35,508 nt of DNA from Pseudomonadaceae bacterium (GTDB lineage: Bacteria; Pseudomonadota; Gammaproteobacteria; Pseudomonadales; Pseudomonadaceae): contig JAIERF010000282.1 of assembly GCA_019747075.1 (NCBI GenBank), positions 1 to 35,508 on the forward strand. The letters are read 5' to 3'. Numbering within the stretch: the stretch's first letter is position 1; each line of letters opens with the position of its first letter. Under the pieces are notes generated by a model, which worked only from the letters and a program-made list of their open reading frames with translations, did not search any database and had not been told where the DNA came from. Shown in pieces: positions 10,901 to 27,579 of this stretch. A program made the position numbers and the translations under genes.

Positions 10901-12027
10901 CTCTGGTAGGTCAGAAAGCCGAAGGCGGTGCTGGCCTTAAGAAAGGCGCCGTGATTGACGACGCGTTCCTCGACGGTCTTGAGCGTGGCCAGTGGTTCAA
11001 GCTGCGCATGGCAGAAGATGCCCTCAACGAACAGCTGGAAAAGGCTCAGGCCTACATCGTTGATCGTCGTCGTCTGCTGGATGACAAGTTCGAAGACAAG
11101 AAGCGCAAGCTGCAGCAGGGCGATGACCTGGCACCGGGCGTACTGAAGATCGTCAAGGTCTACCTCGCCATCAAGCGCCGCATCCAGCCGGGCGACAAGA
11201 TGGCCGGTCGTCACGGTAACAAGGGTGTGGTCTCCGTGATCATGCCGGTTGAAGACATGCCGCACGATGCCAATGGCACCCCGGTCGACATCGTCCTTAA
11301 CCCGTTGGGCGTACCTTCGCGTATGAACGTTGGTCAGATCCTCGAAACCCACCTGGGCCTTGCGGCCAAGGGCTTGGGCGAGAAGATCAACCGTATGCTC
11401 GAAGAGCAGCGCAAGGTTGCTGACCTGCGTAAGTTCCTGCACCAGATCTACAACGAGATCGGTGGCCGTCAGGAAACCCTGGAAGACCTGAGCGATCAGG
11501 AAATCCTCGACCTGGCGAAGAACCTGCGCGGTGGTGTGCCAATGGCAACGCCAGTGTTCGACGGCGCCAAGGAAAGCGAAGTCAAGGCCATGCTGAAGCT
11601 GGCGGACTTGCCGGAAAGTGGCCAGATGAAGCTGTTCGACGGCCGTACCGGTAACCAGTTTGAGCGTCCAGTGACCGTTGGTTACATGTACATGCTGAAA
11701 CTGAACCACTTGGTCGACGACAAGATGCACGCGCGTTCGACGGGTTCTTACAGCCTGGTTACCCAGCAGCCGCTGGGTGGTAAGGCGCAGTTCGGTGGTC
11801 AGCGTTTCGGGGAGATGGAAGTCTGGGCGCTGGAAGCCTATGGCGCCGCCTACACCCTGCAGGAAATGTTGACCGTGAAGTCGGACGATGTGAACGGCCG
11901 TACCAAGATGTACAAAAACATCGTGGATGGCGATCACCGCATGGAGCCGGGCATGCCCGAGTCCTTCAACGTGCTGATCAAAGAAATCCGTTCGCTCGGT
12001 ATCGATATCGAACTGGAAGCCGAATAA
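7954..12027 (+). CDS. rpoB: DNA-directed RNA polymerase subunit beta
   Basis: 1357 aa; [65 protein letters not shown]. Confidence 0.99.
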   Translation: MAYSYTEKKRIRKDFSKLPDVMDVPYLLAIQLDSYREFLQAGATKDQFRDVGLHAAFKSVFPISSYSGNAALEYVGYRLGEPAFDVKECVQRGVTFAVPLRVKVRLIIFDKESSNKAIKDIKEQEVYMGEIPLMTENGTFVINGTERVIVSQLHRSPGVFFDHDRGKTHSSGKLLYSARVIPYRGSWLDFEFDPKDCVFVRIDRRRKLPASVLLRALGYSTEQVLDAFYATNVFHVKGETLSLELVPQRLRGEIAVLDIKDDKGKVIVEQGRRITARHINQLEKAGIKELEVPLDYVIGRTTAKAIVHPATGEIIAECNTELSTELLAKIASSQVVRIETLYTNDIDCGPFVSDTLKIDSSSNQLEALVEIYRMMRPGEPPTKDAAETLFNNLFFSPERYDLSAVGRMKFNRRIGRTEIEGSGVLCKEDIVEVLKTLVDIRNGKGIVDDIDHLGNRRVRCVGEMAENQFRVGLVRVERAVKERLSMAESEGLMPQDLINAKPVAAAVKEFFGSSQLSQFMDQNNPLSEITHKRRVSALGPGGLTRERAGFEVRDVHPTHYGRVCPIETPEGPNIGLINSLAAYARTNQYGFLETPYRVVKDTLVTSEIVFLSAIEEADHVIAQASALMNEKGELVDELVAVRHLNEFTVKAPEDVTLMDVSPKQVVSVAASLIPFLEHDDANRALMGSNMQRQAVPTLRADKPLVGTGMERNVARDSGVCVVARRGGVIDSVDASRVVVRVNDDEVETGEAGVDIYNLTKYTRSNQNTCINQRPLVNKGDKVERSDILADGPSTDMGELALGQNMRIAFMAWNGYNFEDSICLSERVVQEDRFTTIHIQELTCVARDTKLGPEEITADIPNVGEAALNKLDEAGIVYVGAEVGAGDILVGKVTPKGETQLTPEEKLLRAIFGEKASDVKDTGLRVPTGTKGTVIDVQVFTRDGVERDSRALSIEKSQLDEIRKDLNEEFRIVEGATFERLRSALVGQKAEGGAGLKKGAVIDDAFLDGLERGQWFKLRMAEDALNEQLEKAQAYIVDRRRLLDDKFEDKKRKLQQGDDLAPGVLKIVKVYLAIKRRIQPGDKMAGRHGNKGVVSVIMPVEDMPHDANGTPVDIVLNPLGVPSRMNVGQILETHLGLAAKGLGEKINRMLEEQRKVADLRKFLHQIYNEIGGRQETLEDLSDQEILDLAKNLRGGVPMATPVFDGAKESEVKAMLKLADLPESGQMKLFDGRTGNQFERPVTVGYMYMLKLNHLVDDKMHARSTGSYSLVTQQPLGGKAQFGGQRFGEMEVWALEAYGAAYTLQEMLTVKSDDVNGRTKMYKNIVDGDHRMEPGMPESFNVLIKEIRSLGIDIELEAE

Positions 12028-12090
12028 CACGCGACGTGCAGCGGGGGCGGGCAGTTTTGCCCGTCCCCTGTTCCGTGAGGAGAAAAGGCC

Positions 12091-16290
<4,200 letters not shown>

Positions 16291-16300
16291 GAGAAAAGTG

Positions 16301-16337
16301 AGGCCCTGGACGAGATCTTCGTCCGGGGCCTTGTCTT
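16301..16337 (+). terminator. Hairpin terminator after rpoC
   Basis: ggccctggacga-gatct-tcgtccggggcc stem followed by ttgtctt. Confidence 0.7.
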
Positions 16338-16364
16338 GACGGTGGGCAAGAAGCTCTTTAGACT
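16336..16364 (+). promoter_or_regulatory. sigma70-like promoter for rpsL-rpsG-fusA-tufA (str operon)
   Basis: TTGACG (16336-16341), 17-bp spacer, TAGACT (16359-16364). Confidence 0.75.
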
Positions 16365-16380
16365 CTTGTACCCCTAAATT

Positions 16381-16411
16381 TGACAGGGCTCGCGTCCTGT
16401 CATTTTTGTTT
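16381..16411 (+). terminator. Attenuator-like hairpin in rpsL leader
   Basis: tgacagg-gctcgcgt-cctgtca followed by tttttgttt, immediately downstream of the predicted start of transcription. Confidence 0.45.
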
Positions 16412-16440
16412 ATGTCGAAAGACAACAGTGGAGCTAGTAG

Positions 16441-16812
16441 ATGGCAACTATCAACCAGCTGGTACGTCAGCCGCGCAAGCGCATCGTCGATAAGAGCGAC
16501 GTGCCTGCCCTGCAGAACTGCCCGCAACGCCGTGGTGTGTGCACTCGCGTGTATACCACTACGCCGAAAAAACCTAACTCGGCACTGCGTAAAGTATGCC
16601 GTGTGCGTCTGACCAACGGTTTCGAGGTTTCCTCGTACATCGGCGGTGAAGGCCACAACCTGCAAGAGCACAGCGTCGTACTGATTCGTGGCGGTCGTGT
16701 AAAAGACTTGCCAGGTGTTCGTTACCACACCGTGCGTGGTTCGCTGGATACCTCCGGCGTGAAAGGTCGTAATCAGAGCCGTTCGAAATACGGTACTAAG
16801 CGTCCTAAGTAA
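16441..16812 (+). CDS. rpsL: 30S ribosomal protein S12
   Basis: 123 aa; [33 protein letters not shown]. Confidence 0.99.
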   Translation: MATINQLVRQPRKRIVDKSDVPALQNCPQRRGVCTRVYTTTPKKPNSALRKVCRVRLTNGFEVSSYIGGEGHNLQEHSVVLIRGGRVKDLPGVRYHTVRGSLDTSGVKGRNQSRSKYGTKRPK

Positions 16813-16907
16813 TTCCGAATTCTATTTATTTAAGTCGATAAGAGTAAGGTCGGGCTCAGCACATGCTGGTGTTCCGGGCTACCTGAAGACCGTTTGAGGG
16901 CTTATCC
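16813..16907 (+). promoter_or_regulatory. rpsL-rpsG intergenic region, candidate S7 autoregulatory site
   Basis: 95-nt intergenic gap in the position of the E. coli S7 translational operator; not folded. Confidence 0.35.
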
Positions 16908-17378
16908 ATGCCAAGACGTCGTGTAGCAGCAAAACGTGAGATTCTGGACGATCCGAAATACGGAAGCCAAATCCTCGCCAAGTTCATGAACCACGTGATG
17001 GAGAGCGGCAAGAAAGCCGTTGCTGAGCGTATTGTTTATGGTGCTTTGGACAAAGTTAAAGAGCGCAAGAACAGCGATCCCCTGGAAATCTTCGAGAAAG
17101 CTCTCGACGCCATCGCTCCGCTGGTCGAAGTGAAGTCGCGCCGTGTAGGCGGTGCTACTTACCAGGTTCCGGTCGAAGTTCGTCCGTCCCGTCGTAACGC
17201 TCTGGCAATGCGCTGGTTGGTAGATTACGCCCGTAAGCGTGGCGAAAAATCTATGGCTCTGCGCTTGGCTGGCGAGCTGCTGGATGCTGCTGAAGGCAAA
17301 GGTGCTGCAGTTAAGAAGCGTGAAGACGTGCACCGCATGGCAGAAGCCAACAAGGCTTTCTCGCACTACCGCTTCTAA
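16908..17378 (+). CDS. rpsG: 30S ribosomal protein S7
   Basis: 156 aa; [35 protein letters not shown]. Confidence 0.99.
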   Translation: MPRRRVAAKREILDDPKYGSQILAKFMNHVMESGKKAVAERIVYGALDKVKERKNSDPLEIFEKALDAIAPLVEVKSRRVGGATYQVPVEVRPSRRNALAMRWLVDYARKRGEKSMALRLAGELLDAAEGKGAAVKKREDVHRMAEANKAFSHYRF

Positions 17379-17408
17379 TTTCAGCGCTTCTAAATTTGCG
17401 AGGGCTTT

Positions 17409-19514
17409 ATGGCTCGTACTACACCGATTAATCGCTACCGTAACATTGGTATCGTGGCTCACGTGGATGCTGGTAAAACCACCACCACCGAGCGCGTCCT
17501 TTTTTACACCGGCAAAAGTCACAAAATGGGCGAGGTGCATGACGGCGCCGCGACCACCGACTGGATGGTGCAGGAGCAGGAGCGTGGTATTACCATTACT
17601 TCTGCTGCTATTACCGCCTTCTGGCAGGGTTCCGAGAAGCAGCACAAAGATCAATACCGCTTTAACGTCATTGATACCCCGGGCCACGTTGACTTCACCA
17701 TTGAAGTTGAGCGTTCCCTGCGTGTTCTCGACGGCGCGGTCGTGGTGTTCTGTGGTACTTCCGGCGTTGAGCCGCAGTCCGAAACCGTATGGCGTCAAGC
17801 CAACAAGTACGGTGTTCCACGTATCGTTTACGTGAACAAAATGGACCGTGCTGGCGCTGACTTCCTGCGCGTGATTGGTCAGATCAAGCAGCGTCTGGGT
17901 CACACTCCGGTGCCGATCCAGTTGGCTATCGGTTCCGAAGACAACTTCCAGGGTCAGATCGATCTGATGGCCATGGAAGCGGTTTACTGGGACGATGCCG
18001 ACAAGGGTATGACTCCGCGTCGCGAAGCCATTCCGGCTGAGCTGCAAGAGTTGGCTGACGAGTGGCGCAGCAACATGGTTGAGGCTGCGGCCGAAGCCAG
18101 CGAAGAGCTGATGAACAAGTACCTCGAGGGTGAAGAACTCACCAACGCGGAAATCAAGGCCGCTCTGCGTCAGCGTACTATCGCTGGTGAGATCGTTCTG
18201 GCTGTTTGCGGTTCTTCCTTCAAGAACAAGGGTGTTCCTCTGGTTCTCGACGCCGTTATCGATTACCTGCCTGCACCAACTGATATTCCTGCCATCAAGG
18301 GTACTGACCCGGATGACGAGGAAAAGCAGATGGAGCGTCACGCGAACGATGACGAGCCGTTCTCGGCTCTGGCGTTCAAGATCGCTACCGACCCATTCGT
18401 GGGTACCTTGACCTTCGTCCGCGTTTACTCGGGCGTGTTGGCCTCCGGCGACGGCGTGATCAACTCGGTTAAGGGCAAGAAAGAGCGTGTGGGTCGTATG
18501 GTGCAGATGCACGCAAACGCCCGTGAAGAGATCAAGGAAGTGCGCGCTGGCGACATCGCGGCCTTGATCGGCATGAAGGACGTCACCACTGGTGAAACTT
18601 TGTGCAACGCTGACAAGCCAATCATCCTGGTTCGTATGGACTTCCCGGAGCCGGTTATCTCGGTTGCCGTTGAGCCGAAGACCAAGGATGACCAGGAAAA
18701 AATGGGTATCGCTCTGGGCAAGCTTGCTCAGGAAGACCCGTCTTTCCGCGTCAAAACTGATGAAGAGACTGGTCAAACGATCATCTCCGGCATGGGCGAG
18801 TTGCACCTGGACATCCTGGTTGACCGGATGCGCCGTGAGTTCAACGTCGAAGCCAACATCGGTAAGCCTCAGGTTTCCTATCGTGAGCGCATCACGAAGA
18901 GCTGTGAAATCGAAGGCAAGTTCGTTCGTCAGTCCGGCGGTCGTGGTCAGTTCGGCCATTGCTGGATCCGTTTTGCTCCTGCTGACGAAGGTCAGGAAGG
19001 TCTGCAGTTCGTGAACGAAGTAGTGGGTGGTGTGGTTCCTAAGGAATACATCCCGGCTATCCAGAAGGGTATCGAAGAGCAGATGAAGAACGGTGTTGTT
19101 GCCGGCTATCCGCTGATCGGCCTGAAGGCTACCGTGTTTGATGGTTCTTACCACGACGTCGACTCGAACGAGATGGCGTTTAAGGTGGCTGCTTCCATGG
19201 CAACCAAGCAACTGGCCCAGAAGGGCGGTGGTGAGTTGCTTGAGCCGATCATGGCGGTAGAGGTTGTTACGCCTGAAGACTATATGGGTGACGTGATGGG
19301 CGACCTTAACCGTCGTCGCGGCATGATCCTGGGTATGGAAGATACGGTTTCCGGCAAAGTAATTCGTGCTGAGGTTCCGTTGGGCGAGATGTTCGGTTAT
19401 GCGACCGACGTTCGTTCCATGTCTCAAGGTCGCGCAAGCTACTCTATGGAATTCAAAAAATACAATACTGCTCCGTCGCACATCGTCGAAGCTGTAACCA
19501 AAAAACAAGGCTGA
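17409..19514 (+). CDS. fusA: Elongation factor G
   Basis: 701 aa; [42 protein letters not shown]. Confidence 0.99.
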   Translation: MARTTPINRYRNIGIVAHVDAGKTTTTERVLFYTGKSHKMGEVHDGAATTDWMVQEQERGITITSAAITAFWQGSEKQHKDQYRFNVIDTPGHVDFTIEVERSLRVLDGAVVVFCGTSGVEPQSETVWRQANKYGVPRIVYVNKMDRAGADFLRVIGQIKQRLGHTPVPIQLAIGSEDNFQGQIDLMAMEAVYWDDADKGMTPRREAIPAELQELADEWRSNMVEAAAEASEELMNKYLEGEELTNAEIKAALRQRTIAGEIVLAVCGSSFKNKGVPLVLDAVIDYLPAPTDIPAIKGTDPDDEEKQMERHANDDEPFSALAFKIATDPFVGTLTFVRVYSGVLASGDGVINSVKGKKERVGRMVQMHANAREEIKEVRAGDIAALIGMKDVTTGETLCNADKPIILVRMDFPEPVISVAVEPKTKDDQEKMGIALGKLAQEDPSFRVKTDEETGQTIISGMGELHLDILVDRMRREFNVEANIGKPQVSYRERITKSCEIEGKFVRQSGGRGQFGHCWIRFAPADEGQEGLQFVNEVVGGVVPKEYIPAIQKGIEEQMKNGVVAGYPLIGLKATVFDGSYHDVDSNEMAFKVAASMATKQLAQKGGGELLEPIMAVEVVTPEDYMGDVMGDLNRRRGMILGMEDTVSGKVIRAEVPLGEMFGYATDVRSMSQGRASYSMEFKKYNTAPSHIVEAVTKKQG

Positions 19515-19545
19515 TTCAGCCCCTTTAGGCAAGGAGTTAATTGTC

Positions 19546-20739
<1,194 letters not shown>

Positions 20740-20754
20740 TCGTTGATCTGCTGG

Positions 20755-20784
20755 TAGGAAAGGCCCCTTCGGGGGCCTTTCCTA
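20755..20784 (+). terminator. Terminator hairpin after tufA
   Basis: Perfect 13-bp stem taggaaaggcccc-ttcg-ggggcctttccta. Confidence 0.85.
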
Positions 20785-20799
20785 TTTGTTGATCATTTA

Positions 20800-20828
20800 T
20801 TGACACCCATAGAGCTCGTCCGTACAAT
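20800..20828 (+). promoter_or_regulatory. sigma70-like promoter of S10 operon
   Basis: TTGACA (20800-20805), 17-bp spacer, TACAAT (20823-20828). Confidence 0.85.
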
Positions 20829-20891
20829 TGCGCCTCCTTTTATCGGGCGTATTGCGCACGATGGGAATGGCAAATTGGAGTCTGAGGTCAA

Positions 20892-21203
20892 ATGCAAAAT
20901 CAACAAATACGTATTCGGTTGAAGGCTTTTGATCATCGCCTGATCGATCAATCTACCCAGGAAATCGTGGAAACCGCGAAACGTACTGGTGCTCAGGTGC
21001 GTGGTCCGATTCCTCTGCCTACTCGCAAGGAGCGTTTCACCGTTCTGGTTTCTCCGCACGTCAACAAAGACGCGCGCGACCAGTACGAGATTCGCACTCA
21101 TAAGCGCGTTCTGGACATTGTCCAGCCAACGGATAAAACCGTTGATGCGTTGATGAAGCTTGATCTTGCGGCTGGCGTGGAAGTGCAGATCAGCCTCGGC
21201 TAA
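20892..21203 (+). CDS. rpsJ: 30S ribosomal protein S10
   Basis: 103 aa; [31 protein letters not shown]. Confidence 0.99.
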
Positions 21204-21285
21204 AACCTTGGGGTTTTAGTCGTGTAACGCTCTGAAATGGGCGGCCATAGCGGGTGAAAGCCCCGTACACTCATGAGGTTACAAC

Positions 21286-21921
21286 ATGACTATTGGTGTA
21301 GTCGGTCGTAAGTGCGGTATGACCCGCATTTTTACCGAAGATGGTGTCTCTATTCCGGTTACGGTCATTGAGATCGAGCCGAATCGCGTCACTCAGTTCA
21401 AAACTGAAGAAAGCGATGGCTATCGCGCTGTGCAGGTTACTGTTGGTGAGCGTCGTGCTTCCCGCGTAACTAAAGCTCAGGCAGGTCATTTCGCTAAAGC
21501 TAACGTTGCTGCTGGTCGCAGTGTTTGGGAGTTCCGTCTTGAAGATGGTACCTACCAGGCTGGCGATCTGATCAACGCTGAAATTTTCCAAGCTGGTCAG
21601 CTGGTGGATGTCACCGGTCAGTCCAAGGGTAAAGGCTTTGCCGGTACCATCAAGCGTTGGAATTTCCGTGGTCAAGACAACACTCACGGTAACTCCGTCT
21701 CCCACCGCGTCCCGGGCTCTATCGGCCAGTGCCAGACTCCTGGTCGTGTATTCAAGGGCAAGAAAATGTCCGGTCATATGGGCGCTGAGCGCGTGACCGT
21801 GCAGTCCCTCGAAGTTGTGCGCGTCGACGCTGAACGCAATCTGCTGCTGGTTAAAGGTGCTGTTCCTGGCGCTCCCGGTGGTGATGTGGTTGTGCGTCCG
21901 GCAGCCAAGGCTCGCGGTTAA
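21286..21921 (+). CDS. rplC: 50S ribosomal protein L3
   Basis: 211 aa; [38 protein letters not shown]. Confidence 0.99.
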   Translation: MTIGVVGRKCGMTRIFTEDGVSIPVTVIEIEPNRVTQFKTEESDGYRAVQVTVGERRASRVTKAQAGHFAKANVAAGRSVWEFRLEDGTYQAGDLINAEIFQAGQLVDVTGQSKGKGFAGTIKRWNFRGQDNTHGNSVSHRVPGSIGQCQTPGRVFKGKKMSGHMGAERVTVQSLEVVRVDAERNLLLVKGAVPGAPGGDVVVRPAAKARG

Positions 21922-21933
21922 GGGGAAGCTGAC

Positions 21934-22536
21934 ATGCAATTAAATGTAAATGGTGCTCAGGCGATCGAGGTCTCCGAGCACACCTTTGGCGGCGAATACA
22001 ACGAAACCCTGGTTCACCAGGCAGTTGTGGCCTACATGGCCGGTGGTCGTCAAGGTAGCAAGCAACAGAAAACCCGTTCCGACGTTTCCGGTGGCGGTAA
22101 GCGCCCATGGCGTCAGAAGGGTACTGGTCGTGCACGTGCCGGTACTATCCGTAGCCCAATCTGGCGTGGCGGCGGTACCACTTTCGCTGCTCGTCCGCAG
22201 GATCACTCGCAAAAGCTGAACAAGAAGATGTATCGCGCTGCATTGCGCTCCATCCTTGCTGAGCTGGTGCGTTCGGATCGCCTGGTCGTCGTTGAAGACT
22301 TCGCAGTTGATGCGCCGAAGACCAAAGTGCTGCTGGACAAGCTGAATGGCATGGGTCTGACCGACGTATTGATCGTGTCCGACGCCGTTGATCAGAACCT
22401 GTACCTGGCTGCCCGTAACCTGCCGCACGTAGATGTACGTGATGTGCAAGGTTCCGATCCGGTTAGCCTGATCGCGTACGACAAAGTGTTGATCACTGTG
22501 TCGGCCGTGAAGAAATTCGAGGAGCTGCTGGGATGA
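21934..22536 (+). CDS. rplD: 50S ribosomal protein L4
   Basis: 200 aa; [44 protein letters not shown]-type L4 core. Confidence 0.99.
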   Translation: MQLNVNGAQAIEVSEHTFGGEYNETLVHQAVVAYMAGGRQGSKQQKTRSDVSGGGKRPWRQKGTGRARAGTIRSPIWRGGGTTFAARPQDHSQKLNKKMYRAALRSILAELVRSDRLVVVEDFAVDAPKTKVLLDKLNGMGLTDVLIVSDAVDQNLYLAARNLPHVDVRDVQGSDPVSLIAYDKVLITVSAVKKFEELLG

Positions 22537-22832
22537 ACCAGGAACGCGTATTTAAAGTGCTGCTGGGCCCGCACATCTCCGAGAAGGCCACAGTATTGGC
22601 TGATAAGAAAAGCCAATTCGTTTTCAAGGTTGCGACTGACGCAACCAAGCTGGAAATCAAGAAGGCCGTTGAAAGCCTGTTCAGCGTGAAGGTTGAGCGT
22701 GTTACTACCCTGAATGTTCTGGGTAAGAGCAAGCGCACCGCTCGCGGCGTGGGCAAGCGTAACGACTGGAAGAAGGCAGTTATCTCCCTTCAGCCAGGCC
22801 AAGATCTCGATTTCGCCAGCAGTGCTGAGTAA
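22533..22832 (+). CDS. rplW: 50S ribosomal protein L23
   Basis: 99 aa; L23 family; overlaps rplD by 4 nt (ATGA). Confidence 0.98.
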   Translation: MNQERVFKVLLGPHISEKATVLADKKSQFVFKVATDATKLEIKKAVESLFSVKVERVTTLNVLGKSKRTARGVGKRNDWKKAVISLQPGQDLDFASSAE

Positions 22833-22846
22833 GGAAGGGGTGCATC

Positions 22847-23671
22847 ATGGCAATTGTTAAATGCAAACCGACTTCCCCGGGCCGCCGCTTTGTGGTCAAG
22901 GTGGTCAACCAGGAGCTGCACAAAGGCGCTCCGTACGCACCGCTGCTCGAGAAGAAGTCGAAAACTGGTGGTCGTAACAACAACGGTCGCATCACTACCC
23001 GTCATATCGGTGGTGGTCACAAGCAGCATTACCGTTTGGTCGATTTCCGTCGCAACGACAAAGATGGCATTCCAGCCACTGTTGAGCGCATCGAATATGA
23101 CCCGAACCGTACCGCGCACATTGCTCTGCTGATGTATGCAGATGGTGAGCGTCGTTACATCATCGCTCCGAAAGGCGTGAGCGCTGGCGATCAGCTGATT
23201 GCTGGTAGCCATGCTCCGATCAAGCCGGGTAACAGCCTGCAGCTGCGCAACATTCCAGTTGGTAGCACTGTTCACGGTATTGAGCTGAAGCCGGGTAAAG
23301 GTGCTCAGATCGCTCGTTCCGCTGGTGCTTCGGCTCAGCTGGTTGCGCGTGAAGGCGTCTACGTCACCCTGCGTCTGCGTTCGGGCGAGATGCGTAAGGT
23401 TCTTTCTGAGTGCCGTGCAACTCTGGGTGAGGTTTCGAACTCCGAGCACAGCCTGCGTTCACTGGGTAAAGCTGGTGCCAAGCGCTGGCGTGGCGTTCGT
23501 CCGACAGTTCGTGGTGTTGCCATGAACCCGGTCGATCACCCGCATGGTGGTGGTGAAGGTCGTACCTCTGGTGGTCGTCATCCGGTATCGCCGTGGGGCT
23601 TCCCGACTAAGGGCGCGAAGACTCGTGGTAATAAGCGTACCGACAAAATGATCGTCCGTCGTCGCAAGTAA
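22847..23671 (+). CDS. rplB: 50S ribosomal protein L2
   Basis: 274 aa; [31 protein letters not shown]. Confidence 0.99.
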   Translation: MAIVKCKPTSPGRRFVVKVVNQELHKGAPYAPLLEKKSKTGGRNNNGRITTRHIGGGHKQHYRLVDFRRNDKDGIPATVERIEYDPNRTAHIALLMYADGERRYIIAPKGVSAGDQLIAGSHAPIKPGNSLQLRNIPVGSTVHGIELKPGKGAQIARSAGASAQLVAREGVYVTLRLRSGEMRKVLSECRATLGEVSNSEHSLRSLGKAGAKRWRGVRPTVRGVAMNPVDHPHGGGEGRTSGGRHPVSPWGFPTKGAKTRGNKRTDKMIVRRRK

Positions 23672-23687
23672 ATAGAGGGATACGACA

Positions 23688-23963
23688 GTGCCACGTTCTC
23701 TGAAAAAAGGTCCTTTTATTGATCTTCACCTACTGAAGAAGATCGAAGTGGCGGTGGAAAAGAACGATCGCAAACCGGTGAAAACCTGGTCGCGTCGCTC
23801 GATGATCCTGCCGCAAATGGTCGGTCTGACCATTGCTGTGCATAACGGCCGTCAACATGTCCCAGTTGTTATCAACGAAGACATGGTCGGTCACAAACTG
23901 GGCGAATTTGCCGGCACCCGTACCTATCGTGGGCACGTGGCTGACAAGAAAGCCAAGCGTTAA
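23688..23963 (+). CDS. rpsS: 30S ribosomal protein S19
   Basis: 91 aa; [21 protein letters not shown] start. Confidence 0.99.
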   Translation: MPRSLKKGPFIDLHLLKKIEVAVEKNDRKPVKTWSRRSMILPQMVGLTIAVHNGRQHVPVVINEDMVGHKLGEFAGTRTYRGHVADKKAKR

Positions 23964-23974
23964 GGGGTTAGGAA

Positions 23975-24307
23975 ATGGAAGTAGCCGCTAAGTTGTCGGG
24001 CGCTCGAATCTCCGCCCAGAAAGCCCGCTTGGTCGCCGACCAGATCCGCGGGAAGAAGGTGGGCGAAGCGCTCAACCTGTTGGCTTTCAGCAGTAAGAAA
24101 GCCGCCGAGATCATTAAGAAAGTGCTGGAGTCGGCTGTAGCCAACGCCGAGCACAACGAAGGCGCAGACGTTGATGACCTCAAAGTCTCCACCGTCTTCG
24201 TCAACGAAGGGCGTTCGCTGAAGCGCATCATGCCGCGTGCCAAAGGCCGCGCTGATCGCATCGTCAAGCGGTCTTGCCATATCACTGTCAAGGTTGCGGA
24301 CAAGTAA
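23975..24307 (+). CDS. rplV: 50S ribosomal protein L22
   Basis: 110 aa; [33 protein letters not shown]. Confidence 0.99.
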   Translation: MEVAAKLSGARISAQKARLVADQIRGKKVGEALNLLAFSSKKAAEIIKKVLESAVANAEHNEGADVDDLKVSTVFVNEGRSLKRIMPRAKGRADRIVKRSCHITVKVADK

Positions 24308-24320
24308 CGGAGTCGATCAG

Positions 24321-25007
24321 ATGGGTCAGAAAGTACATCCCACTGGCATACGCCTGGGAATCGTCAAGGAGCACACCTCCGTCTGGTACGCAGACGGTCG
24401 GACTTATGCGGACTACTTGTTCGCTGATCTGAAGGTGCGTGAGTATCTCCAAGACAAACTAAAAAGCGCGTCCGTAAGCCGTATCGATATCCATCGTCCG
24501 GCACAAACCGCACGCATCACCATCCACACCGCTCGTCCCGGCATCGTGATCGGCAAGAAAGGTGAAGATGTTGAGAAGCTGCGTCAGGACCTGACCAAGC
24601 AAATGGGTGTGCCTGTGCACATCAACATCGAAGAGATCCGCAAGCCGGAGCTCGACGGTATGCTGGTTGCGCAAAGCGTAGCTCAGCAGCTGGAACGCCG
24701 CGTAATGTTCCGTCGCGCCATGAAGCGCGCCGTACAGAACGCCATGCGTATTGGTGCCAAGGGCATCAAAATCCAGGTGAGCGGTCGTCTTGGCGGTGCT
24801 GAAATTGCCCGTACAGAATGGTATCGCGAAGGTCGTGTGCCACTGCACACCCTGCGTGCTGATATCGACTATGCCATCTACGAAGCTCACACCACTTATG
24901 GTGTGATCGGTGTGAAGGTTTGGATCTTCAAAGGTGAGGTCATCGGTGGCCTCAAAGAAGAGCTGAAACCACAAGCACCTGCGCCTCGTAAAAAAGCTGC
25001 TAAGTAA
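24321..25007 (+). CDS. rpsC: 30S ribosomal protein S3
   Basis: 228 aa from [14 protein letters not shown]; the track ORF start at 24237 is an over-extension. Confidence 0.99.
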   Translation: MGQKVHPTGIRLGIVKEHTSVWYADGRTYADYLFADLKVREYLQDKLKSASVSRIDIHRPAQTARITIHTARPGIVIGKKGEDVEKLRQDLTKQMGVPVHINIEEIRKPELDGMLVAQSVAQQLERRVMFRRAMKRAVQNAMRIGAKGIKIQVSGRLGGAEIARTEWYREGRVPLHTLRADIDYAIYEAHTTYGVIGVKVWIFKGEVIGGLKEELKPQAPAPRKKAAK

Positions 25008-25019
25008 GGGGTACGCCAA

Positions 25020-25433
25020 ATGTTGCAACCAAAGCGTACGAAGTTCCGCAAGCAGATGACAGGCCACAACCGTGGTCTGGCACAGCGCGGTAGCAAGGTC
25101 AGCTTCGGCGAGTTCGCGCTGAAAGCTGTCGCTCGCGGTCGTCTCACCGCTCGCCAGATCGAGTCCGCTCGTCGTGCTCTGACCCGTCACGTTAAGCGTG
25201 GCGGCAAGATCTGGATTCGTGTTTTCCCCGATAAGCCGGTCACCAAAAAGCCCCTCGAAGTTCGTATGGGTAAAGGTAAGGGCGGCGTGGAGTATTGGGT
25301 TTGCCAGATTCAACCAGGCAAAGTCCTTTACGAAATCGAGGGTGTTTCCGAAGAGCTGGCGCGTGAGGCTTTTGCCCTGGCTGCTGCGAAGCTGCCACTC
25401 GCCACCTCCTTTGTTAAGCGGACGGTGATGTGA
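25020..25433 (+). CDS. rplP: 50S ribosomal protein L16
   Basis: 137 aa; [19 protein letters not shown]. Confidence 0.99.
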
Positions 25434-25624
25434 TGAAAGCGAATGAACTTCGTGAAAAATCAGCACAGCAGCTGAACGAGCAACTGCTCGGCCTGCTGCG
25501 TGACCAGTTCAATCTGCGTATGCAGAAAGCAACTGGCCAGTTGGGGCAGTCTCACCTGCTCTCGCAAGTTAAGCGTGACATCGCTCGCGTGAAGACTGTG
25601 CTCAACCAGCAGGCAGGTAAGTGA
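25433..25624 (+). CDS. rpmC: 50S ribosomal protein L29
   Basis: 63 aa; [31 protein letters not shown]. Confidence 0.98.
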
Positions 25625-25626
25625 TC

Positions 25627-25893
25627 ATGGCTGAAGCCGAAAAAACCGTCCGTACGCTGACTGGCCGTGTTGTCAGCGACAAAATGGACAAGACCATCAC
25701 CGTTCTGATCGAGCGTCGCGTAAAGCACCCGATCTACGGTAAATACGTCAAGCGTTCGACCAAGCTGCACGCACACGACGAAACCAACCAGTGCCATATC
25801 GGCGACAAGGTCACTATTCGTGAGACCCGTCCGCTGGCCAAGACTAAGTCTTGGATGCTGGTTGATGTTCTCGAACGCGCAGTGGAAGTCTAA
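25627..25893 (+). CDS. rpsQ: 30S ribosomal protein S17
   Basis: 88 aa; [31 protein letters not shown]. Confidence 0.98.
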   Translation: MAEAEKTVRTLTGRVVSDKMDKTITVLIERRVKHPIYGKYVKRSTKLHAHDETNQCHIGDKVTIRETRPLAKTKSWMLVDVLERAVEV

Positions 25894-25916
25894 GGGCTAG
25901 GGGTCGGAGAAATTAT

Positions 25917-26285
25917 ATGATTCAGACTCAATCCATGCTCGATGTTGCTGATAACAGTGGCGCTCGCCGTGTTATGTGCATCAAGGTGCTCGGCGGTTCT
26001 CACCGTCGTTACGCTGGCATCGGCGACATCATCAAAGTTACCGTTAAGGAAGCAATTCCGCGCGGTAAGGTCAAAAAAGGCCAGGTGATGACCGCTGTGG
26101 TTGTTCGTACTCGTCACGGCGTTCGTCGCCCTGATGGCTCGATCATCCGCTTTGACGGCAACGCTGCTGTGATGCTTAACAACAAGCAAGAGCCGATCGG
26201 CACCCGTATCTTTGGGCCCGTGACCCGTGAACTTCGTACTGAGAAGTTCATGAAGATCGTCTCGCTCGCCCCTGAAGTGCTGTAA
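25917..26285 (+). CDS. rplN: 50S ribosomal protein L14
   Basis: 122 aa; [28 protein letters not shown]. Confidence 0.99.
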   Translation: MIQTQSMLDVADNSGARRVMCIKVLGGSHRRYAGIGDIIKVTVKEAIPRGKVKKGQVMTAVVVRTRHGVRRPDGSIIRFDGNAAVMLNNKQEPIGTRIFGPVTRELRTEKFMKIVSLAPEVL

Positions 26286-26297
26286 GGAGAAGCGATC

Positions 26298-26612
26298 ATG
26301 CAAAAGATTCGTCGTGACGACGAGATCATCGTCATCGCCGGCAAAGACAAGGGCAAGCGCGGTAAGGTGCTTAAGGTTCTCGCTGACGACCGTCTGGTCG
26401 TTGGTGGGGTCAACCTGGTTAAGCGTCATACCAAGCCAAACCCTATGGCTGGCGTTCCTGGCGGGATCATCGAAAAAGAGGCGCCACTGCACGTCTCTAA
26501 CATCGCCATTTTCAACGGCGAAACCAACAAGGCTGACCGCGTTGGTTTCAAAGTAGAAGAAGGTAAAAAAATTCGTGTCTTCAAGTCGACCCAAAAAGCG
26601 GTTGATGCTTGA
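26298..26612 (+). CDS. rplX: 50S ribosomal protein L24
   Basis: 104 aa; KOW motif [20 protein letters not shown]. Confidence 0.99.
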   Translation: MQKIRRDDEIIVIAGKDKGKRGKVLKVLADDRLVVGGVNLVKRHTKPNPMAGVPGGIIEKEAPLHVSNIAIFNGETNKADRVGFKVEEGKKIRVFKSTQKAVDA

Positions 26613-26632
26613 ACACTGCTAGGTAGAAGACC

Positions 26633-27172
26633 ATGGCACGACTAAAAGAGATTTACCGGAAGGAAATCGCCCCCAAGCTGAAAGAACAACTTCAGCTGGG
26701 CAACGTGATGGAAGTTCCGCGCGTTACCAAGATCACCCTGAACATGGGTGTAGGCGAAGCGATCGGCGACAAAAAAGTCATCGAGCACGCTGTAGCTGAC
26801 TTGGAAAAGATCACCGGTCAAAAAGCGGTCGTAACTTACGCTCGCAAATCCATCGCTGGCTTTAAAGTCCGTGAAGGTTGGCCGATTGGCGTTAAGGTAA
26901 CCCTGCGCCGTGATCGTATGTACGAATTCCTGGATCGTCTGCTTGCGATCTCCCTGCCGCGCGTACGTGACTTCCGCGGCCTGAATGCCAAGTCCTTCGA
27001 TGGTCGTGGTAACTACAGCATGGGCGTCAAAGAGCAGATCATTTTCCCGGAAATCGATTACGACAAAATCGACGCATTGCGCGGTCTGGATATCACTCTG
27101 ACCACCACTGCCCGTAACGATGATGAAGGTCGTGCCTTGCTGCGCGCCTTCAACTTCCCGTTCCGTAACTGA
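26633..27172 (+). CDS. rplE: 50S ribosomal protein L5
   Basis: 179 aa; [17 protein letters not shown]5 family. Confidence 0.99.
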   Translation: MARLKEIYRKEIAPKLKEQLQLGNVMEVPRVTKITLNMGVGEAIGDKKVIEHAVADLEKITGQKAVVTYARKSIAGFKVREGWPIGVKVTLRRDRMYEFLDRLLAISLPRVRDFRGLNAKSFDGRGNYSMGVKEQIIFPEIDYDKIDALRGLDITLTTTARNDDEGRALLRAFNFPFRN

Positions 27173-27185
27173 TTGGAGTAGGAAC

Positions 27186-27491
27186 ATGGCCAAAACGAGC
27201 ATGAAAAACCGCGAGCTGAAGCGTCAGCTAACGGTAGCCAAGTACGCCAAAAAGCGTGCCGAGCTGAAAGCTACCATCGCCAATCCGAACTCCACTCCGG
27301 AAGCGCGTTGGGAAGCACAAGTAGCCCTGCAGAAGCAGCCACGTGATGCTTGCGCTGCGCGCATGCGTAACCGCTGCCGTCTGACAGGTCGTCCGCATGG
27401 CGTGTACCGCAAGTTCGGCCTTGGCCGTAACAAGCTGCGCGAAGCTGCTATGCGTGGCGATGTACCAGGTTTGGTTAAAGCCAGCTGGTAA
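27186..27491 (+). CDS. rpsN: 30S ribosomal protein S14
   Basis: 101 aa from [40 protein letters not shown]; track ORF start at 27120 is an over-extension. Confidence 0.99.
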   Translation: MAKTSMKNRELKRQLTVAKYAKKRAELKATIANPNSTPEARWEAQVALQKQPRDACAARMRNRCRLTGRPHGVYRKFGLGRNKLREAAMRGDVPGLVKASW

Positions 27492-27547
27492 ATTGCTAAC
27501 GTTTCGTCGGTAAGCGCGGTGAAAGTCACGCTTACCGCTGAGCGGTT

Positions 27548-27579
27548 ATGAATCAAGCCCCTTTTGGGGCTTGATTCAT
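27548..27579 (+). terminator. Terminator-like hairpin between rpsN and rpsH
   Basis: Perfect 14-bp stem atgaatcaagcccc-tttt-ggggcttgattcat. Confidence 0.6.

Noticed and set aside
7963-12030. 1355-aa minus-strand ORF antisense to rpoB
   Set aside because: In codon register with rpoB; explained by avoidance of TTA/CTA/TCA codons; composition (His/Gln/Val/Asp-rich) is typical of shadow translation.
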